In this document: piece after piece, positions 9,118 to 17,548 of the stretch | How positions within the stretch are numbered: the first letter of the stretch is position 1 | Layout of the letters: the number at the start of each line of letters is the position of its first letter | NCBI GenBank assembly: GCA_020632635.1 | Contig: JACKFE010000003.1 | Coordinates: 409,538 to 473,537, forward strand | DNA: 64,000 nt | Direction of reading: 5' to 3' | Origin: Nitrospiraceae bacterium | GTDB lineage: Bacteria > Nitrospirota > Nitrospiria > Nitrospirales > UBA8639 | The notes under the pieces: model-generated | Databases searched by the model: none | Seen by the model: only the letters and a program-made list of their open reading frames with translations | Told to the model about the DNA's origin: nothing | Translations under genes and position numbers: made by a program

Positions 9118-9924
9118 TTATTGAAAACTTTTCATCAACGATCCCACGATCAAAAACCACCCGTCCGCCAAGACAAACAACACCAGTTTAAACGGCAAGG
9201 AAATCATCACGGGCGGCAACAGCATCATTCCCATAGACATCAAAATACTGGCGACAATCATGTCGATCACCAGAAAGGGAATGTAAATTAAAAACCCGAT
9301 TTGAAAAGCCATGCGGAGTTCACTGATGACGAACGCAGGGACCAAAACATGTAGCGGGATATCACTCTGAGTTTGAGGAGTAGGCACCTTGGCGATTTCC
9401 ACAAATAAGGATAAATCTTTTTCACGGACCTGCTTCATCATAAATTCCCGGATTGGCGCAATCGCCCGCTCCATAGCCACTTGCTGGGTAATCGTATGGT
9501 CCAAATAGGGATTCAACGCGTCTCCCTGAATTCGTTCCCAGACGGGCATCATGATAAAGATGGTCAGAAACAAGGCCAGGGCGATCATGACCTGATTCGG
9601 TGGGGCATGCATGGTCCCCATGGCCTGACGCAGGAGCCCCAGCACAATGACGACCCTTGTAAAGGAGGTCACCAACATCAACAGGGCCGGAGCCACGGTT
9701 AACACCGTGAGCAAAAACAGGATACGAATACCAAACGTCCACGGTTCGGACGCATCCAAACCGGAGACCTGCAAACTGATGGTAGGATCGGCAGCCGTCT
9801 GCGCCATGGCCAGGGAAACAGGATGCAGCGTGAGATCCGACACCACAAGAAGGCTCAATAGACTGAGCGTCTGGAGGATCGAACAGAAGACTGATTGATC
9901 TCTCCGCAACCCGGTGTGGTTCAT
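9118..9924 (-). CDS. fliP: Flagellar export gate protein FliP
   Basis: 268 residues. An N-terminal signal-like hydrophobic segment (about 15-40) is followed by the family core: SFTRVVIVLGLLRQAMGT, PPNQVMIALALFLTIFIM, and near the C-terminus AFQIGFLIYIPFLVIDMIV and SMGMMLLPPVMISLPFKL. FliP assembles as a pentamer with FliQ and FliR to make the export pore. The start overlaps the fliO stop by 4 bases, which supports coupling to its assembly factor FliO. Confidence 0.97.
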   Translation of the reverse strand: MNHTGLRRDQSVFCSILQTLSLLSLLVVSDLTLHPVSLAMAQTAADPTISLQVSGLDASEPWTFGIRILFLLTVLTVAPALLMLVTSFTRVVIVLGLLRQAMGTMHAPPNQVMIALALFLTIFIMMPVWERIQGDALNPYLDHTITQQVAMERAIAPIREFMMKQVREKDLSLFVEIAKVPTPQTQSDIPLHVLVPAFVISELRMAFQIGFLIYIPFLVIDMIVASILMSMGMMLLPPVMISLPFKLVLFVLADGWFLIVGSLMKSFQ

Positions 9925-10325
9925 GAGGACTGCCTGCCTTTTGGGACATTCCCGAGAGACGACGCGTGTTGCCGGGAATGTGGTGTCTTTGATTTCCAGG
10001 CGCTCATCCAGGCCTCCACGGTATTCAGCATGGGATGAGTCATGGACCGTAAACGGGCAATGCGGTGTTCCTCCTCAATTCGCGTCAATAACGTCAGATC
10101 GCGGTGCGTGCTCCCCAAGACCAGGACTTCACCAGCTACTTCCACTAACAGAATCTGCTTACCTGCCCCCAATCGCAGCCCACCCATGACTCGAAGGATC
10201 GGTTCTCCCGATTGTCCGCCGACTTCTCCAAAGGTCCGTCGGACCCATGCCAGACCGGCCAGGAGCATAATGATGACCAGGGCCAATGCCCCAGCCATTT
10301 TGACAACTTCATGACCAAAATCCAT
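9921..10325 (-). CDS. fliO: Flagellar biosynthetic protein FliO
   Basis: 134 residues. It has one N-terminal membrane helix (about 10-28), then a small soluble domain with the FliO-like pattern LGAGKQILLVEVAGEVLVLG (about 52-72). FliO helps FliP assemble and is poorly conserved. The call therefore rests on this motif plus the position between fliN and fliP. The C-terminal tail after about residue 105 is low-complexity and basic. It overlaps fliP by 4 bases. Confidence 0.88.
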   Translation of the reverse strand: MDFGHEVVKMAGALALVIIMLLAGLAWVRRTFGEVGGQSGEPILRVMGGLRLGAGKQILLVEVAGEVLVLGSTHRDLTLLTRIEEEHRIARLRSMTHPMLNTVEAWMSAWKSKTPHSRQHASSLGNVPKGRQSS

Positions 10326-10431
10326 ATCAACCTTTATGGAGGGGGACTAATACGCAAATGCTCGTCATGAGATTAGAGCAATCGACTGCCATGCCTGTTC
10401 TTTTCCCGTTTCACGCCAACCATGCCTTCTT

Positions 10432-10815
10432 TTATGAACGAAGTTTATTCACCCGTTCCGTAGGACTCACCACATCCGTTAACCGTACGCCAAACTTTTC
10501 ATTGACCATCACGACTTCGCCACGAGCCACCAGTTTGTCATTCACTAAAATTTCAAGCGGCTCTCCCGCCAATTTGTCCAGTTCCACAATGGACCCCGGA
10601 CCTAACTGCAAGAGATCCTTGATCAACATCCGGGTATTACCTAATTGGGCGGATAAGAGGAGTGGAATATCGAGGATGCGCTCCAGACTCGGATCGGGCG
10701 CGGAGGCTGCCGCCGGAGAAGCGACCGCTTTTGAACCGGCTTCCTGGGCCAAGGCCTCCATCATCTCTTTTTCCGCATCAAACGTATCCAGATCAACCGC
10801 TTCTTCATCGCTCAT
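10432..10815 (-). CDS. fliN: Flagellar motor switch protein FliN
   Basis: 127 residues. An acidic, alanine-rich N-terminal arm (about 1-45) precedes the SpoA-like C-terminal domain with LDIPLLLSAQLGNTRMLIKD, LGPGSIVELDKLAGEPLEIL and RGEVVMVNEKFGVRLTDVVS. These are hallmark FliN features. FliN forms the bottom of the C-ring with FliM and FliG and binds the FliH/FliI export complex. It is 57 bases downstream of fliM and 106 bases upstream of fliO. Confidence 0.97.
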   Translation of the reverse strand: MSDEEAVDLDTFDAEKEMMEALAQEAGSKAVASPAAASAPDPSLERILDIPLLLSAQLGNTRMLIKDLLQLGPGSIVELDKLAGEPLEILVNDKLVARGEVVMVNEKFGVRLTDVVSPTERVNKLRS

Positions 10816-10872
10816 ACGCTACTCTCCCTCGTTCAATACTGGTTAGCCTTCTCAATGAAAGGTCTGACATCG

Positions 10873-11862
10873 TTAGTCCTTTGGCATAATCACTTTCGCA
10901 ATCTGAAAGGACTGAGACCCTTTGGACATACCCGGAAATCCCAAAAACTTGGGCATGCCTTCCACCGAGCCAATGAGTGGCTTTTTTACCGGCTGGTCCA
11001 ACATGACGACGTCGCCAGGAGAAAATCCCAACAACTCCTCGACGGAAATCCGTGTTTCGCCCAAGGTGACCGATAAGCCGACGGTGGCTTCCCGCAGCCT
11101 GGCCGAAAACCGGCTGACCCATCCATGATCCACTTCATAAAAATCGGCTTGAAAACTGACTTGCAACTTTTCCCGGAGCGGCTCCAACATGGCATAGGGC
11201 AAACATAAATGAATATCTCCCACCGAATTGCCCAATTCCACGCCTAACGTCACCACAATCACAATATCTGAAGGTAAGACGATCGAAGCCAGTTGCGGAT
11301 TCATTTCAGCCCTGACCGGATTGATCACCAACTTTTGAACAGGCTCCCAGGCCTTTTCCAGATTTTTCACCCCAATTTGCATGACCTTTTTCATCACCCG
11401 TTGTTCGATTAACGTAAAATCCTGTCCCTCAGGTTTGACGTGTGTTTGACCGGCGCCTCCAAAAAAATGATCCACCAACATATAGACCGTGGCCGCATCG
11501 GTCGCGATCATCGCCAAGCCCCTTAACGGCTCCATGGACATAATTTGCAAATAGGCCGGGACCGGCAGGCGTTTCGTAAATTCCCCAAATTTTAAAACCG
11601 ACTGGTTGGTGACGGTGACCTCCGCCGTCTTTCGAAGGATTTCACTCAGGGCGATGCGGAACAGTCGGGAAAACTGTTGATGGATGACGTCAAGAGTCGG
11701 CATCCGGCCACGGACCACCCACTCCTGATTTCCCAGGTCATAGGCTACGGGTCCGTCCGTATCAGCCGGAGCTTCGACCGCCTGCGGCTCGGTCTCAATT
11801 TCTCCATCGGATACCCCTCTCAGGAGGGCATCGACTTCATCCTGACTAAGAATTTTTTCCAT
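10873..11862 (-). CDS. fliM: Flagellar motor switch protein FliM
   Basis: 329 residues. The N-terminus ILSQDEVDALLRGV is the conserved segment that binds phosphorylated CheY. The middle CheC-like domain (about 50-230) includes the conserved GGAGQ motif, and the C-terminal SpoA-like domain (about 250-325) binds FliN. FliM sits in the C-ring and couples chemotaxis signals to motor direction. Its presence implies a CheY-type pathway elsewhere in the genome, because no che gene is in the window. It lies 140 bases downstream of fliL. Confidence 0.97.
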   Translation of the reverse strand: MEKILSQDEVDALLRGVSDGEIETEPQAVEAPADTDGPVAYDLGNQEWVVRGRMPTLDVIHQQFSRLFRIALSEILRKTAEVTVTNQSVLKFGEFTKRLPVPAYLQIMSMEPLRGLAMIATDAATVYMLVDHFFGGAGQTHVKPEGQDFTLIEQRVMKKVMQIGVKNLEKAWEPVQKLVINPVRAEMNPQLASIVLPSDIVIVVTLGVELGNSVGDIHLCLPYAMLEPLREKLQVSFQADFYEVDHGWVSRFSARLREATVGLSVTLGETRISVEELLGFSPGDVVMLDQPVKKPLIGSVEGMPKFLGFPGMSKGSQSFQIAKVIMPKD

Positions 11863-12002
11863 CTGTGATTAGGGATGAACTGTGAATATTTCGCTACGAT
11901 CAATCCAAAAGAACACCCCGGCAACACATGGCGTCTTTCTTCCTCATGGTTTCCATTATCTGTTTCAAGTGCCCTTTTTCACCACATGACCGTTCCCACG
12001 AT

Positions 12003-12506
12003 TTATTGAATAATAAAGTCCGTGAAATAGACATTCGCGACCTTTCCTTTGCTCATCAAGGTATTGACCCGCGCCATAATTTCTTCCCGAATTCGTCGTT
12101 TGCCATTCACGGTCCGTAACAATTGCGACTCTTTGCTACTCAACAACACCAACAAGGCATCCCGGATGGCCGGCACCTTGGCCTGATAATCGGTGGTTTC
12201 CTCAGGACGATCCAATTCCAGCTTAATGCTCACTTTCAAAAATCGCAGTTCATCCCGGTCCGCCAAATTCAAGAGAAACGGCTCCAATTCCATCACCGGA
12301 CCAGGTTCCGTGCTATGTTCATCCGCCTTGGCATGTTCATCATGCCCACCCGCTTTGGTGTCTTCTTCATGCCCGCCGCCCATAAAAAACCACGCGGCTC
12401 CGCCACCACCACCCAAGAGTAGGACCCCTGCCAATCCCAAGATCATCATTTTTTTTCCTGACCCACCCTTGGCCGGTGGCGCTTCCGCTGCATTTTCATC
12501 AGCCAT
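12003..12506 (-). CDS. fliL: Flagellar basal body-associated protein FliL
   Basis: 167 residues. A short cytoplasmic N-terminus precedes one membrane helix (about 20-42), then a histidine- and glutamate-rich linker (HEEDTKAGGHDEHAKADEH), and a periplasmic domain with LEPFLLNLADRDELRFLKVS typical of FliL. FliL surrounds stator units and supports torque. It is the first gene of the second flagellar block and lies about 55 bases downstream of a sigma-54 promoter at 12561-12576. The His-rich linker could bind metal, but that is speculation. Confidence 0.93.
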   Translation of the reverse strand: MADENAAEAPPAKGGSGKKMMILGLAGVLLLGGGGGAAWFFMGGGHEEDTKAGGHDEHAKADEHSTEPGPVMELEPFLLNLADRDELRFLKVSIKLELDRPEETTDYQAKVPAIRDALLVLLSSKESQLLRTVNGKRRIREEIMARVNTLMSKGKVANVYFTDFIIQ

Positions 12507-12560
12507 GCCCTATCCTCCCCTTGGTGAAAATTTCTTACACAGACGCCCACATTCGTAATC

Positions 12561-12576
12561 AGCAACCTTTATGCCA
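12561..12576 (-). promoter_or_regulatory. Sigma-54 (-24/-12) promoter for the fliL-fliA block
   Basis: On the minus strand the sequence reads TGGCAT, five bases, then TTGCT. The GG and GC dinucleotides have the spacing required by sigma-54 RNA polymerase. It sits 55 bases upstream of the fliL start, the right place for a promoter of the whole second flagellar block. The two GAFTGA activators encoded at 24241-25629 and 29141-30601 are natural candidates to switch it on. Confidence 0.75.
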
Positions 12577-12807
12577 CCTATGTTTTCTACGTAGATGCAT
12601 TGGTCCGGCATACGATCCAGTCGTTTTCCTCTTTGGTTTCAACTCCATGCGACTCAACGATTCCTCTCGCAATAAACCGCTTCCGTCCTTTCTTCTGTCA
12701 TTTTCCTGTCACCTCGCAGGCATCTCTGACGGCCGATCCATCTTCCTGACGCCATTCGTTTTACAGAACCGATCGCCACTCTCATCGGCACACCGCTCCA
12801 CTCTCAA

Positions 12808-13218
12808 ATGGGATTCCAGCAATGCCTTGAACGGCTCGGGTGCGTGGTACGAGAGGTGGACACTTGGGCACATGTTCCACCCGATATCCAGCCGAACCAT
12901 CAGGCGTTATATTTTGTGGGATGGAAGCAATGGGGTCCGGAAGCGTTACAGTGGCTTATCCGATTCAACCCTGTTCAAAAGGAAGCTGATTCGGCAACAA
13001 TCTTTCTCATCCTTCCCAACGATCATGCGATTGACCGTGTGAGGGCGGTTCAGCGAGGTGTGGACGGATTCATCTCCTATCCCTATTCCCTATCGAATCT
13101 TCGTCAAAACATTCAGACCATTCGCCGGGATTTGGCTATTCATTTTCACCCCTTCTCCTCTGCTTCTTCTCGACCAACCCGGCGACATAAAAAACAACCC
13201 CCAGCCAGAATTCTCTGA
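12808..13218 (+). CDS. Degenerate receiver-like protein, start uncertain
   Basis: The only plus-strand gene inside the flagellar region. From the first ATG (12808) it encodes 136 residues. The fold looks like a response-regulator receiver: a hydrophobic strand ATIFLILPND, then a segment VQRGVDGFISYPYSLSNL that resembles the end of receivers but has tyrosine where the conserved lysine would be. No clear phosphoacceptor aspartate is present. The open frame extends upstream to 12730 and encodes IATLIGTPLHSQ, which looks like the first strand and helix of a receiver. The ATG at 12808 would therefore cut into helix 1. The only start that keeps strand 1 would be non-canonical, for example ATT at 12754. 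No ribosome binding site is visible. It could be a pseudo-receiver or a decaying gene. Confidence 0.55.
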   Translation: MGFQQCLERLGCVVREVDTWAHVPPDIQPNHQALYFVGWKQWGPEALQWLIRFNPVQKEADSATIFLILPNDHAIDRVRAVQRGVDGFISYPYSLSNLRQNIQTIRRDLAIHFHPFSSASSRPTRRHKKQPPARIL

Positions 13219-13225
13219 CTGGGGG
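13188..13225 (-). terminator. Intrinsic terminator after flgE
   Basis: A 12-base stem (13198-13209 with 13214-13225, one mismatch) with a four-base loop. On the minus strand it is followed by a run of six T. It lies 25 bases past the flgE stop and should end the flgB-to-flgE transcript. The stem overlaps the stop codon of the convergent plus-strand gene. Confidence 0.8.
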
Positions 13226-13249
13226 CCGCGAAAAAAGCTGAATAGCAGA

Positions 13250-14593
13250 TTACTGAGCCAGGTTCACCAACTCTCCCAACAGCGTGTTGGTCGTGGTAAT
13301 GATTCGGGAATTGGCTTGAAAACTCCGCTGCATCGTGATCATATTCACCAATTCATCGCCAAGATCCACATTGGAGGCTTCCAGGGTATTGGCAAAAATT
13401 TTCCCAAATGACCCACTATTCGGCGCTCCAACCAATGGGGTCCCAGAGTCAGCTGACTGAATAAAGAGATTCCGTCCCACCGGCTGCAACCCATCTGGAT
13501 TGACAAATCGCGTTAAGGCCACCTGGCCTAAATCACGTGTGGTTCCATTGGTGAATCGGCCGGTCAATGTTCCATCTTCTCCGATGGACGTGCCCGTGAG
13601 CGTCCCATTCGCAAATCCGTCCTGGCCCAAAGTCAAAATCACCGAATTCGCGCCTTGCTGTAACATCCCGTCCGTTCCCGATCCGCTGTCTGTCGTAATG
13701 CTCGTACCAAAATCAAACGCAATCGCCTGGGCCGCCACAGATCCATTACTAAAATCGATACCGGTTGCCCCGGTATTGAAATAGGTGGTTGTCCCTTCTG
13801 AATTCAAGAGTCCCGCCGTCGTAAATCCGAGCGTCCCTTGGGCCACAAGCGCATTGCCCGTAGTCGAATTGGAATTCCCTGCGGTCACAGTGACCTCGGA
13901 AGCATTGCCCAAGACACTATAGGTCCACGTATTCGCAGCCGTTTTCGAGAAGTAAAGGGTAAAGTCATGACCGACTCCCAACGAATCGAAGACCCGAATT
14001 CCCGTGCTAAATTGTGAAATCGCAGGATTGGAGGGGTCGGCCAATAACTGGGCGGTCGTGAAGGAGACGACGCTTTCGGAGGCGTCCAGGTTTCCGCTCA
14101 TTTCCACTTCCGTCGTGGCCACCCCGGTTTGTTGGGTCGTCGTCAGGACCAAATCTCCCACGGTCCCAAGAATATTGCCATTGGCATCAGCCTGAAACCC
14201 TTGCAGGGTGAGACCGGCCGGGTTCACCAGATTTCCGTTGGAGTTTACATTAAATTGTCCGGCCCGCGTATAAAAAGTATTCCCGCTCGGGTCATTCACC
14301 TGAAAAAATCCGTTTCCATCGATAGCCAGATCCAACGCATTGGACGTGGTTTGCAAGGAGCCCTGCGTAAAACTCGGATCAATCCCCAGCACCCGGACTC
14401 CGCGTCCCTCGACCAACGAGTTCGTGGTTCCACCTCCACCGATAGTGGCTCCGAACAAGTCGCCGAACGAAACCGATCGGGACTTATACCCCACGGTTTG
14501 AGAATTGGCGATATTGTTTCCAATTTCATTTAACGCCCGGCTGGTAGAATTGATCCCGCTGGTTGCAGCGAAGAATGCTGATGTAATACCCAT
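13250..14593 (-). CDS. flgE: Flagellar hook protein FlgE
   Basis: 447 residues. The N-terminus carries the rod/hook signature INSTSRALNEIGNNIANSQT and GYKSRSVSFGDLFG. The C-terminus carries NTLEASNVDLGDELVNMITM and the QRSFQANSRIITTTN helix shared by hook proteins. The centre is a variable serine-, threonine- and glycine-rich region exposed on the hook surface. FlgE polymerises into the hook under the FlgD cap, with length set by FliK, and both genes lie immediately upstream. It is the last gene of its block, followed by a terminator. Confidence 0.96.
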   Translation of the reverse strand: MGITSAFFAATSGINSTSRALNEIGNNIANSQTVGYKSRSVSFGDLFGATIGGGGTTNSLVEGRGVRVLGIDPSFTQGSLQTTSNALDLAIDGNGFFQVNDPSGNTFYTRAGQFNVNSNGNLVNPAGLTLQGFQADANGNILGTVGDLVLTTTQQTGVATTEVEMSGNLDASESVVSFTTAQLLADPSNPAISQFSTGIRVFDSLGVGHDFTLYFSKTAANTWTYSVLGNASEVTVTAGNSNSTTGNALVAQGTLGFTTAGLLNSEGTTTYFNTGATGIDFSNGSVAAQAIAFDFGTSITTDSGSGTDGMLQQGANSVILTLGQDGFANGTLTGTSIGEDGTLTGRFTNGTTRDLGQVALTRFVNPDGLQPVGRNLFIQSADSGTPLVGAPNSGSFGKIFANTLEASNVDLGDELVNMITMQRSFQANSRIITTTNTLLGELVNLAQ

Positions 14594-14656
14594 AACTCTC
14601 GACTCCTTCCCTTACCATGCCCTCACAGGGGACGGCGTTTCGATGATGGCCATCGA

Positions 14657-15319
14657 TTAATGAATAGAAATAATGTCCTCGGCGGTGTAGGTCTTTCCGC
14701 TTTGCACCACCACAGGCTTGTCCGTCCCTGGAACAATGTTGGAAACTGTTTCACGAGCAAAGGTTAAGGTCGGAACAGCTTTTTGATTGGCATCCTCGGC
14801 CTTCACGCGAAATGCATAGACACCGGCCGGTAAGACATTGCCGCTCTCATCTTTTCCATCCCATACGATTTGATGTCCCCCGGTGGCTTGAGCCCCGCCC
14901 GGATTTAATGTACGAAGAATTTGATTATTGGGACCAAGGACCTCAAGATTCACCGTCTGGGCATTCTCACTGAGGGCATAACTTAACGTCGCTTCTCCCT
15001 CCGAAGCTAAACTGACGGTATTCCCATCGGTGACCACCGAATGTCCGAGAAGATTGAGCAATTCAAATTGCGACCGTTGGGTATTTTGGCCGACCAGTTC
15101 CTCCAATAATTTATTGCTGTTCGTCGTCTGCTCCAATGTCGTAAACTGAGCCAACTGGGCCACAAAGTCTTCATTCTGAACAGGATTCGTGGGATCCTGA
15201 CTTTGCAACTGCGTGACCAACAGTCGAAGGAACACATCTGATCCCAAGGCCGTCACTGCCGCTTGGACATTGGATTGATTGGTCACGGTCGACGAATTCT
15301 GAACCGAAGGCACATCCAT
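14657..15319 (-). CDS. flgD: Hook assembly cap protein FlgD
   Basis: 220 residues. The N-terminal FlgD region has LGSDVFLRLLVTQLQSQDPT followed by NEDFVAQLAQFTTLEQ, which is diagnostic. The C-terminal half forms a Tudor/fibronectin-like cap domain with HQIVWDGKDESGNVLPAGVY. FlgD caps the growing hook and is lost when the hook is complete. It lies 63 bases upstream of flgE and 51 bases downstream of fliK. Confidence 0.97.
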   Translation of the reverse strand: MDVPSVQNSSTVTNQSNVQAAVTALGSDVFLRLLVTQLQSQDPTNPVQNEDFVAQLAQFTTLEQTTNSNKLLEELVGQNTQRSQFELLNLLGHSVVTDGNTVSLASEGEATLSYALSENAQTVNLEVLGPNNQILRTLNPGGAQATGGHQIVWDGKDESGNVLPAGVYAFRVKAEDANQKAVPTLTFARETVSNIVPGTDKPVVVQSGKTYTAEDIISIH

Positions 15320-15370
15320 GGCGTTGACTCCCTCTATACCATAAGTTCGTAATCGCTCATCATGTTGGTT

Positions 15371-16918
15371 CTAGGCTACAAAATGTAACCCCACCTCCCT
15401 CTGTATCCCCTGGTGCGAAAGGGAGGAGGCCTGCCACGACCGTCTTTTTCCCGACCCCTCGAACTCCTTGGATTCCGATCGATCGCGTTGGTAGGAAGAG
15501 GAACCCGCCTCGGCTCCAGGATCCTCCCACGTTTCCGCCGAGAACTGGTCCAGCTCCAAATTATGATGGGACAATTGTTCTTCCAATTGCGGTACGAATT
15601 GCATGGCCAAATTTTTCAATGCCGCCTGATCCATCACCAAACCCGCATACACCTGCCGATGCTGAACCCCCACATCAATTTGGACACGCTGCGTTTCGGA
15701 AATCTGCACATCCAATTGCAACCGCTGGAGCGGCTGCGTCGGCAATTCGGGAGTGACTTCTTCTTGATGACGAATTCCATTCCCCATCGGTCCAGCATGA
15801 GGCGATGCCTGCTGTTGACCGGATTGGGAATGAGAAAATCCACTGAGTCCGCTCTGGAGACCAGATTCATGATTCCCCTCTGACCCCAAACCTTGGAGGT
15901 CCCCGTCCCCTGACGGTTTCATGACATCCATGCTGGCCCCACCCGATTCCCTCATTGCCTCATTCAAGACCGCCGCCGTCCCCCCGGCCACTCCCCCTCC
16001 CCCATCTGAACGGATGGGAATACTACTGGTGCCTCCTGGAAGCGGAAAGACTCCAGGCAGCTCAAACGCTTGAGAAGGAGCAAACGTTTCATCAGCCATG
16101 AAAGATCTTGAAGCAAACGTTGGTCGGGCTAGTGATGCGACAAGGGAAGGAGACGGCTGATCAGAAACAAGTCGCCGTGACAGCGGTCCCATATCCAACT
16201 CGATCGGAGAGGCCTCGCGGAAGTCAGATAATCCAAAACGCCCAGATTTCTGTAGCGGCTCGGAAGAAAGCACCTGTCCATGATCAGGCAGATCCAGTGG
16301 CGCTTTACTGGAAATAGGCGGATTCGATGATTGCTCAGTCGTCGTTTGGAGCGCCGTTGAGTGAGGAAGCGGGTGAGGTATCGGAGTGACTATGGGCTCC
16401 ACTCCCACCACCGGAGCGCTGACTGTGCCCCCTTGCCTTTCCGGCGATACGACTCCCCCGGTCAATGAAGGCCGCTCCCCTGCCTGTGCTCCGTGAATAT
16501 CAACCGTCTCCTCGGAGGCCAAATTCGGGATCGCGTCCGATGCCGAAGGCTCCTGGTTATTTTCCCCGAGTTTGGCATTCTCCCCTTGGACAGTTTGGAA
16601 GAATCGAACATTGGGCGCACTCACCATCCCGAGATCCGAGGAGGTCGTTGTAGGGGCATACATCCTGGCGAATGCCTCAACAACCTCATCATTCACATCG
16701 AGTTTTCCTGTTTCCTCCCCTGCCTGAACACGTCTCTCTCCCGAACGTTCGCTGCGAGACGTATCGGCCAGCATTGAAGACGTCTGCTGCTGGAACAACT
16801 CAGAGAACGAGGCATCCTCGGGAGGAATTTGGCCTGACGTCGGAAATTCATTGAACACCCCCAAGAGAGAGGTATCCGACGAGGGTACTGATTGGAATGA
16901 AAGAAAAACTCCGTTCAT
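15371..16918 (-). CDS. fliK: Flagellar hook-length control protein FliK
   Basis: 515 residues. Most of the protein is a low-complexity arm rich in proline, serine, glycine and glutamine, as expected for the molecular ruler part. The C-terminal domain (about 380-460) has LQRLQLDVQISETQRVQIDV and VMDQAALKNLAMQFVPQLEE, matching the FliK C-terminal domain that triggers the FlhB switch. The call rests on this domain and on the position before flgD and flgE. It starts 3 bases downstream of the preceding motE-like stop, so it is read in the same transcript. Confidence 0.88.
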   Translation of the reverse strand: MNGVFLSFQSVPSSDTSLLGVFNEFPTSGQIPPEDASFSELFQQQTSSMLADTSRSERSGERRVQAGEETGKLDVNDEVVEAFARMYAPTTTSSDLGMVSAPNVRFFQTVQGENAKLGENNQEPSASDAIPNLASEETVDIHGAQAGERPSLTGGVVSPERQGGTVSAPVVGVEPIVTPIPHPLPHSTALQTTTEQSSNPPISSKAPLDLPDHGQVLSSEPLQKSGRFGLSDFREASPIELDMGPLSRRLVSDQPSPSLVASLARPTFASRSFMADETFAPSQAFELPGVFPLPGGTSSIPIRSDGGGGVAGGTAAVLNEAMRESGGASMDVMKPSGDGDLQGLGSEGNHESGLQSGLSGFSHSQSGQQQASPHAGPMGNGIRHQEEVTPELPTQPLQRLQLDVQISETQRVQIDVGVQHRQVYAGLVMDQAALKNLAMQFVPQLEEQLSHHNLELDQFSAETWEDPGAEAGSSSYQRDRSESKEFEGSGKRRSWQASSLSHQGIQREVGLHFVA

Positions 16919-16921
16919 CGG

Positions 16922-17548
16922 TTATGGTTTGCTTTTGGCATCCGCTCGATGTTGCAGTTTCGCTTCTCGGTGACGACGAAGACCTTCGGACAATCGGGCC
17001 GCTTTGGCCGGGGATACCCCCGCCAAGAGGGCCGCCGCCTTTTTCCCCTTAATCGCGGCTAAAAGATCCAAGGCCAATCCTTCCTTCATTTGCTCTAATC
17101 GCAACGCCGCTTCTTCCGGATCCATGGCTTCATAAATTTTTATCAAATGATCCAGCGCGGGATCCTGCGCCAGAAACTGCCGTTGCTCTTCCTCCAAAGC
17201 CGAGGCTTGACTTCCCAACCGCTGCGCTTCTTTTGTCTGCCGTGCCGCAAGCGCTTCCACATCCCGTTGCAAAGCCGCCAGACGTTCTTCACGAATTTGC
17301 AACTCCCGTTCCCGTGCCTCTACCGCTTTCAAACGCTCCTGCAACTGCTCGAGAAGCGTCTGCTCCGGAGACGGAGCTTCCTCTGCGACCGGATCTTCAA
17401 TTGCTTGATTTTCCGTATGATCCGCCTCGGAAGAATGACCGGGATCTTGCACCGACCACACCGCTGACCCCCAGAGCAGAATAACGAGGATCCACCATGG
17501 GATGGTTTTCCAACTGGGCAATATTGTGCTACTAGGCGATTTCTTCAT
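16922..17548 (-). CDS. MotE-like protein (coiled coil plus MgtE N-like domain)
   Basis: 208 residues. One N-terminal membrane helix (about 14-32), a long coiled coil (about 60-135, ERLKAVEARERELQIREERL), then a small helical domain with LIKIYEAMDPEEAALRLEQM and LLAAIKGKKAAALLAGVSPA. That domain resembles the MgtE N-terminal/FliG-type fold seen in MotE proteins, which act as periplasmic chaperones of stator protein MotC. No motA, motB or motC gene is in the window. It overlaps the 3-prime end of fliJ by 17 bases, which places it in the export/hook operon. The exact role here is inference. Confidence 0.75.
   Translation of the reverse strand: MKKSPSSTILPSWKTIPWWILVILLWGSAVWSVQDPGHSSEADHTENQAIEDPVAEEAPSPEQTLLEQLQERLKAVEARERELQIREERLAALQRDVEALAARQTKEAQRLGSQASALEEEQRQFLAQDPALDHLIKIYEAMDPEEAALRLEQMKEGLALDLLAAIKGKKAAALLAGVSPAKAARLSEGLRRHREAKLQHRADAKSKP

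Noticed and set aside
12476..13042. Plus-strand frame of 188 residues overlapping the receiver-like gene
   Set aside because: Composition is poor and it overlaps fliL and the more protein-like frame at 12808-13218; it looks like a shadow.
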